DNA of 64,000 nt from positions 1 through 64,000 of the forward strand of contig CAVROX010000001.1 of NCBI GenBank assembly GCA_963722965.1, read 5' to 3'. Shown piece by piece: positions 59,501-64,000 of this stretch. Numbering within the stretch: the stretch's first letter is position 1; every line of letters starts with the position of its first letter. Below the pieces are notes generated by a model. The model was not told the origin of the DNA, made no database searches, and saw only the letters and a program-made list of their open reading frames with translations. The translations under genes were made by a program, and so were the position numbers. This DNA is from DATLSM01 sp963722965. GTDB lineage: Bacteria > Actinomycetota > Thermoleophilia > Solirubrobacterales > 70-9.

Positions 59501-60825
59501 TCTCGCTAGAGACAATCCCGACCCCGCCAATCCCGCGCCTTCCTTTGGTGCCCGACCCGCTGCGGCGCATTCGGGTGCCCCGCGACCTCGGGGCGGTCAG
59601 CACGCGCTCTGACGAGGTGGTCGACATCGAGGCGCTGGGTATGGCGGCCACCGGCATCGAGCGGATCTGGGCCGGAGTGGAGCGCCTGTACCTCAGTGGC
59701 TTCTATCCGGCGATCGCTCTCTGCGTGCGTCGGCACGGTCAGGTCGTGCTCGACCGCGCGATTGGTCATGCCTGCGGCAACGGGCCGTCCGACCGACAGG
59801 ACGCGGCGCGCACGCTGGCCACGCCCGAGACGCCGTTCGTCATCTTCTCCGCATCCAAGGCGATGACCGCCGTCGTGGCCCACCTGCTCGACGAGCGCGG
59901 GCTGCTACATGTAGACGACCGTGTGTGCGAGTACATCCCCGAGTACGCTGCCCACGGCAAGGAGGCCATTACCATCGAGCATCTGCTCTCCCACCGTGCG
60001 GGGGTGCCGAACATGCCGGCTGACGCGTTCGATCTGGACCGCTTTGGCGACCGGGAGTTCCAGCTGGAGACACTGTGCGCGGCCAAACCCCGCTCGCGCC
60101 CCGGGAAGCTGCTCTCCTACCACGCGGTGTCGGGCGGCTTCATCATCGCTGAGATCGTGCAGCGGGTGACCGGCCGGGACATTCGCGCCGTGCTGGGGCA
60201 GGAGATCCTTGACCCGCTCGGCTTTCGCTGGGGCAACTACGGCGTCAGCCCGAAGGACGTCGAGCGTGTCTGCGTGAGCTACCCCACCGGCCCTCCTGCG
60301 CTGCCGCCGCTGTCCACCGTGCTCGAGCATGCGCTGGGCCTCCCGCCGGATGTGATCACGGTCCGCTCCAACGATCCGCGTTTCCTCACCGGCATCGTTC
60401 CGTCCGGCAATGTCGTCACAACCGCCAACGAGCTGTCGCGCTTCTTCGAGTTGTTGGGCGCCGGTGGCGAGCTCGACGGCGTGCGCATCCTCGAGCCGCG
60501 CACGATCCGCCGCGCCACATCCGAGCGGGCGTTTCGCGAGATCGACTTCTCCCTGGTGGCTCCCCTGCGCCACGCCAGTGGGTTCATGTTGGGCGCCAGG
60601 GCGGTCAGCCTGTTCGGTCCCGACACCGAGGAGGCATTCGGCCACCTCGGCTTCACCAACGTGCTCGGCTGGGCCGACCCCGAGCGCGCGCTGTCGGTTG
60701 GCCTGATGACCAGCGGGAAGCCGATGCTCCACCCGGCCCTGGGGGACCTCTGGCTGCTCACGCGTGCGATCGGCCAGGAGGCGCCCAAGGTGGCACGCAG
60801 GGGGATCTGGTTCACGGAGACCTGA
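59497..60825 (+). CDS. Beta-lactamase-fold serine hydrolase (class C/EstB-like)
   Basis: About 442 residues. FVIFSASKAMTAVVAHLLDE holds the SxxK nucleophile, LLSYHAVSGGFIIAEIVQRV the Tyr of YxN (here YHA), and EEAFGHLGFTNVLGWADPER the HxG triad part. EHLLSHRAGVPNMPADAF is a typical loop. Such proteins are esterases or peptidases rather than drug-resistance enzymes. The GTG at 59497 overlaps the stop of the truncated WS/DGAT; its natural promoter may have been lost. No signal peptide is evident, so a cytoplasmic location is likely. Confidence 0.85.
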   Translation: MISLETIPTPPIPRLPLVPDPLRRIRVPRDLGAVSTRSDEVVDIEALGMAATGIERIWAGVERLYLSGFYPAIALCVRRHGQVVLDRAIGHACGNGPSDRQDAARTLATPETPFVIFSASKAMTAVVAHLLDERGLLHVDDRVCEYIPEYAAHGKEAITIEHLLSHRAGVPNMPADAFDLDRFGDREFQLETLCAAKPRSRPGKLLSYHAVSGGFIIAEIVQRVTGRDIRAVLGQEILDPLGFRWGNYGVSPKDVERVCVSYPTGPPALPPLSTVLEHALGLPPDVITVRSNDPRFLTGIVPSGNVVTTANELSRFFELLGAGGELDGVRILEPRTIRRATSERAFREIDFSLVAPLRHASGFMLGARAVSLFGPDTEEAFGHLGFTNVLGWADPERALSVGLMTSGKPMLHPALGDLWLLTRAIGQEAPKVARRGIWFTET

Positions 60826-61012
60826 GGCTCGACCTCGGTTCCGCTTGGCGGCATTTGCTGCGCAGTCGGACATGCGGACACCGCGCAGACCCCGGCTTCT
60901 CTGGCATCACCTCACTCCGAACGGTGGGCACACTATCCCTGGTGCAGTAAAACGCCCCTACGGAGGGTGTCGCGCAAACCCCTCGCTTTTCGGTCCGTTT
61001 GGGCCGAGAAAA

Positions 61013-61026
61013 TGAGGCATGCCTCA
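61013..61026. repeat. Perfect 14-base palindrome over the transposase start codon
   Basis: TGAGGCATGCCTCA reads the same on both strands and has the transposase ATG (61019-61021) at its centre. It could be a binding site for autoregulation or could form a hairpin in the mRNA. Confidence 0.5.
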
Positions 61027-61560
61027 GAACTTCCTCAGCTGTGACCGTGACCAGCCGATGCTGTTGCCGCCGGACCTCCGAGACTGGCTCGAGGAGGACC
61101 ACCTCGCCTGGTTTGTGATCGACGCGGTGGCGGAGCTGGATCTGGAGCCGTTCTACGCCTCCTATCGCGCCGACGGCCACGGCCGCGCCGCCCACGATCC
61201 GAAGATGATGGTGACGCTGTTCGCCTACGCCTACGCGGTCGGCGAGCGCTCCTCACGCGGAATCGAGCGCCGCTGCCACGAGGACGTCGCCTTCCGGGTG
61301 ATCTGCGCAAACCAGGCCCCCGACCACGCGACGATCGCTCGCTTTCGCGTTCGCCATGAAGAGGCCCTGGCCGACCTGTTCGGACAGGTGCTGGGGGCTC
61401 TGTGGCAAGGCCGGGATCCTCGACGTCGGTCTGATCGCGGTCGACGGCACCAAGCTCGCTGCCGCGGCTTCAGACGGGGCGATCCGCACCTACGAGCAGA
61501 TCGCCGCCGACCTCACGGCGTTCGGCGCCCGCTGGCGGCGTGCCCGGCCGCTCCTCCCTC
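61019..61560 (+). pseudogene. IS1182-like transposase, truncated and frameshifted
   Basis: QNFLSCDRDQPMLLPPDLRD, WLEEDHLAWFVIDAVAELDL, PKMMVTLFAYAYAVGERSSR and CANQAPDHATIARFRVRHEE are the N-terminal DUF772 domain of IS1182 transposases. After a shift near 61402 it continues GILDVGLIAVDGTKLAAAAS and RTYEQIAADL, then the similarity stops near 61550 against the methyltransferase gene. The catalytic DDE domain and right end are missing, so it is a dead remnant. Confidence 0.82.
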
Positions 61561-61603
61561 GGATGATAGCTATCCGCTTGTTCGTCTGGCTCGAGCAAGG
61601 CGC

Positions 61604-62389
61604 TCAGCTCGGCTTGCGTGCTGAGACGAACTGGGCAAAACCGCTCACGCGCTGCTCGATGCTGATTAGGCGGCGATCGGCCAACGCCTGCCTCAACTCA
61701 TCGCGGGCAAAGATCCGCACACCGCTGAGTCTTCGCACAGCCGCGTTCGTTATGCGGGCGGGCACAAGACCCCGATTACAGCTGGCCAGCAGCGCCACCC
61801 TGCCGCCCGGCGCAAGAACGCGGACGATCTCATCGAGGGCCCGCATCGGATGCTCGATCAGATACAGCGCGGCGAAACAGCAGACCGCGTCGAAGCAGCA
61901 GTCGCGAAAGGGCAGCTCGCAGGCGTCCCCGCGCATGTAGGCCACGTTGGCGCTCTCTGTGTCCCGGGCGCCGACGGCAAGCATCGTCGCCGAGGCATCG
62001 ATGCCCACGACCAACCCATCAGCCGCAGGCCGGGCGAAATCGCGGGTGAAGTATCCTGGTCCGCAGGCAACGTCGAGCACCCGATCGCCGGGCGAAATGG
62101 ACAGCATCGTCAGCGCGATCCGGTGCTCTTCGCGCGTTCCCGGTCCGCTCACCCCCATCAGCAGGCGAGCGCCCAGTGGGCGCCACAGGCGTTGGTAGAC
62201 CAGCGGCAGCACGCGGCTCAGCATCAACCGTTGGCCGGGATGGGCTCCCGTGGGATCTCGCTTTCCCAAGAGATCGAGAAAGCCGCGGTCGACGTGCACC
62301 TCCTCGGGCCGGCGAGCGGGCTCGAAAAGCGCCAACGCCTGCTCGAGCGCGGCCGGAATGGTGACGGTGTGTACGGCGCGCGGCATCAT
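61604..62389 (-). CDS. SAM-dependent methyltransferase, class I
   Basis: 261 residues. RVLDVACGPGYFTRDFARPA is the SAM-binding motif I, LVVGIDASATMLAVGARDTE motif post-I with the acidic residue, ELPFRDCCFDAVCCFAALYL motif II, and EIVRVLAPGGRVALLASC motif III. The fold is that of ubiquinone/menaquinone- and small-molecule methyltransferases; the substrate is unknown. Two ATGs stand together at 62389 and 62386. Its 3' end adjoins the IS1182 remnant, so a rearrangement lies next to it. Confidence 0.85.
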   Translation of the reverse strand: MMPRAVHTVTIPAALEQALALFEPARRPEEVHVDRGFLDLLGKRDPTGAHPGQRLMLSRVLPLVYQRLWRPLGARLLMGVSGPGTREEHRIALTMLSISPGDRVLDVACGPGYFTRDFARPAADGLVVGIDASATMLAVGARDTESANVAYMRGDACELPFRDCCFDAVCCFAALYLIEHPMRALDEIVRVLAPGGRVALLASCNRGLVPARITNAAVRRLSGVRIFARDELRQALADRRLISIEQRVSGFAQFVSARKPS

Positions 62390-62478
62390 TCAACCGCCTC
62401 TCCAGCCACGGAACACCGCTTGGCGCTCATACGTTCGGTCATGGCAGGAACCGTAGGCTCGGGAGTAGGCCTCGAAAT

Positions 62479-62497
62479 CCGGGGAAGCTACCGATTT
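62479..62497. repeat. 19-base near-repeat upstream of the methyltransferase (copy 2)
   Basis: CCGGGGAAGCTACCGATTT matches the copy at 57868-57886 at 17 of 19 positions. The shared position upstream of minus-strand genes suggests a common promoter or regulator site, or residue of a small element. Confidence 0.35.
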
Positions 62498-62581
62498 TGT
62501 AAGGAAGCACCTGGGCTTCGCTTGCTTTTCGGGTCGGCTGGTCGAATAATCAATCGCACCACAGAGGGCAAAGGAGCGGAC

Positions 62582-63229
62582 TTGCACAACCCACTGAGAT
62601 CGGAGCGCGATGTCTTCCGCTGGGTCTTGGTGTTCGTGATCTTGGCTACCTCGGTGGTCGCGGTGGATCTGATCACTAGACCTTTGGTAGGCGTGATCTG
62701 GGCGATCGCGATGCTCGGTCTCGTCTCCGTACTCGCCTGGCGAAGCTCCCGCGGGACCCTAGCCGGTCAAACCGAAGTCTCAGGTGGTCGAGACGACAAG
62801 CACCGTGTGCTGGTGCTCTGTAACCAAACCGTCGGCGCGCGCTCTTCTGCTGAGATAAAAAGTCGCTCTCGAGGGGACTGGAGCGAGTTCCTCCTCGTCA
62901 CCCCCGCCCTTACGGGCTCGCCTGCCGCGCGCTGGACCTCCGATGTCGACGCGGCGTTAGAGGATGCGCGCCAGCGGATGGAGCTCTCCCTGCGTGCGCT
63001 CGAAGAGGCTGGACTGCGCGCCCGCGGCCAGGTAGGGGACCCCGACCCCTACGTGGCCCTGGAGGATGCGCTGCGCGTCTTCGCGGCGGATGAGATCATC
63101 ATCGGCACCCTCCCGCCGGATCTCTCTCCCGCTCTCGAACACGGTGTCGTCGAGCGGGTGCGGCAGGAGACCCACCTGCCGGTCACCCACGTGATCGTCG
63201 ATCCCGAGGCCGAGGCGCCGGCGCACTAG
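62582..63229 (+). CDS. Membrane-anchored universal-stress-like protein
   Basis: About 215 residues. AAAGGAG lies five bases before TTG 62582, which fixes the start. Two membrane helices (FRWVLVFVILATSVVAVDLI and VGVIWAIAMLGLVSVLAW) are followed by a soluble domain: RVLVLCNQTVGARSSAEIK, FLLVTPALTGSPAARWTSDV, EEAGLRARGQVGDPDPYVAL and FAADEIIIGTLPPDLSPALE. The last parts resemble the USP/Rossmann-like nucleotide-binding fold without a clear ATP loop. A stress or signalling role is inferred. Confidence 0.68.
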   Translation: MHNPLRSERDVFRWVLVFVILATSVVAVDLITRPLVGVIWAIAMLGLVSVLAWRSSRGTLAGQTEVSGGRDDKHRVLVLCNQTVGARSSAEIKSRSRGDWSEFLLVTPALTGSPAARWTSDVDAALEDARQRMELSLRALEEAGLRARGQVGDPDPYVALEDALRVFAADEIIIGTLPPDLSPALEHGVVERVRQETHLPVTHVIVDPEAEAPAH

Positions 63230-63483
63230 GCGCAACTCGTGGAGATCTCGCGCCGCTGTGATGCGCATGTGCTCTGGACTTCGATATCCACGCTTTGCCC
63301 AGCCGGCCCCTAACGCGAGGCTCATTCCGCCGCAATCGCGCCAGCCTTCGGGCGGCTCCCTCAGTAGATACCACGGACGGCGATCCGGGCTGAGCACGGT
63401 GTCCAGCCGAGCGGCGGGGGTGTACGGTGACGGGAGTTCGCTCTGTGCGCAATGTGTTCGTTCGGAGGTTTGTGCCCAAGGTG

Positions 63484-64000
63484 ATGGCTGGTGGCAAGAC
63501 AAGGGTCGTGATCGTGGGCGGCGGCTTGGGAGGTCTCGCCTGCGCCCGCCGTCTCGCCAGGCACCAAGGCATGCTCGACATTTGCCTTGTCGACCGCAAG
63601 ACCCACCATGACTTCCCCCCGTCTTTTCCTTGGGTGGCGGTCGGCAAGCGCCAGCCCCAGAAAGTCTCGCGCCCTTTACAGAGCCTGGTGCAGCGGGGCA
63701 TCCGTCTCGTCCAGGCCGAGGTGACGGGGATGGACCTCGACCGGGGTGCGATCTCGACAATTTCCGGCGAGATCCCCTACGACCAGCTGGTCCTGGCCCC
63801 CGGGGCGACCCTCACCCCGGAGTCGGTGGACGGGCTTACCGAGGCGGGCCATGGCTTCTACACGCTCCCCGATGCAGAGCGCCTGCGTGACGCCCTTGTC
63901 ACCTTCGGCGGCGGTCGGGTGCTGATCGCGGTCGTGGCGACCCCCTATCGGTCCCTTGCTGCCCCCTACGAGGCGGCCTTTCTTATCAACGACTTCCTGC
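63484..64000 (+). CDS. SQR/NDH-2-like FAD-dependent oxidoreductase (cut by the window end)
   Basis: The first 172 codons are present and run off the window. RVVIVGGGLGGLACARRLAR is the FAD-binding GxGxxG. RKTHHDFPPSFPWVAVGKRQ and ISGEIPYDQLVLAPGATLTP are typical of sulfide:quinone oxidoreductase and type II NADH dehydrogenase relatives. The segment usually CPxAPYEAA reads SLAAPYEAAFLIN, so one active-site Cys of true SQR is absent here. Start is ATG 63484, or GTG one codon earlier. Function beyond a membrane-associated flavin disulfide-type reductase cannot be told. Confidence 0.75.
   Translation, partial: MAGGKTRVVIVGGGLGGLACARRLARHQGMLDICLVDRKTHHDFPPSFPWVAVGKRQPQKVSRPLQSLVQRGIRLVQAEVTGMDLDRGAISTISGEIPYDQLVLAPGATLTPESVDGLTEAGHGFYTLPDAERLRDALVTFGGGRVLIAVVATPYRSLAAPYEAAFLINDFL

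Noticed and set aside
58879..60825. 648-codon single protein joining the phasin-like and beta-lactamase-fold parts
   Set aside because: The middle part (59170-59496) has no meaning in that frame, while the WS/DGAT fragment is clear in another; a one-base change at a G4 run ends the phasin-like gene normally.
59497..60825. Beta-lactam resistance gene
   Set aside because: The SxxK/HxG layout is that of the broad serine-hydrolase family; YHA replaces the YxN seen in true class C enzymes and no secretion signal is seen, so resistance is not supported.

Overview
The window is GC-rich bacterial DNA with short intergenic gaps and many genes that overlap by 4-8 bases. It most resembles an actinobacterium of the Thermoleophilia/Solirubrobacterales type. 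That is inferred from the dnaK-grpE-dnaJ-hspR-clpB heat-shock operon, the inositol-lipid genes, the GTG/TTG starts and the replication-relaxation/coupling-ATPase mobile genes; no database search was possible. Many clearly homologous genes are broken by single-base insertions or deletions that leave the protein similarity intact on both sides. Most of these look like sequence or assembly errors, so coordinates of frame-broken genes are given across all frames.

Layout. 1-4.7 kb: an integrative element (replication-relaxation protein, TraG/VirD4-like coupling ATPase, small HTH protein, tyrosine integrase) that ends against tRNA-Lys(TTT). 5.1-17.6 kb, minus strand: almost the whole de novo purine pathway as purD-purE-purB, then a GST-like protein and a divergent cytochrome P450, then purC-purS-purQ-purL-purF-purN-purH; purM is not here. 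17.6-20.5 kb: a GYD-domain protein, a two-domain lytic transglycosylase with a degenerate M23 tail, and a membrane-anchored partner. 20.6-27.1 kb: the heat-shock chaperone operon. 27.2-28.4 kb: a membrane cytochrome c and endonuclease III.

28.4-33.1 kb, plus strand: inositol-phospholipid genes (PAP2_3-type enzyme, CDP-alcohol phosphatidyltransferase, inositol-3-phosphate synthase), then an unusual half-glycosyltransferase/PHP protein and a family-4-like uracil-DNA glycosylase. 33.1-43.4 kb: housekeeping genes (LLM oxidoreductase, RNA methyltransferase, Lys-rich protein, EEP nuclease, argF, prmC, lysS, SDR, hydrolase, epimerase, MaoC). 43.5-49.0 kb: a cytochrome-oxidase/copper assembly group containing two paralogous membrane proteins, one fused to a SCO domain, together with CtaG and a propeller-like lipoprotein. 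49.1-51.3 kb: a divergent MFS exporter/MarR pair with palindromic operators.

51.3-61.6 kb is an accessory, decaying zone: MazEF, an IS110 transposase, a DsbA-like protein, VapBC, an integrase tail against tRNA-Val(TAC), a hydrolase with an internal gap, wax-ester/triacylglycerol synthase (one full, one truncated), a SpoIIAA-like fragment, a phasin-like protein, a beta-lactamase-fold hydrolase and a truncated IS1182 transposase. The window closes with a methyltransferase, a membrane-anchored stress protein and the start of an SQR-like flavoprotein.

The most unusual structural signal is that both tRNA genes are preceded, at exactly the same 109-base distance, by matching integrase 3' ends that share a small inverted-repeat block.
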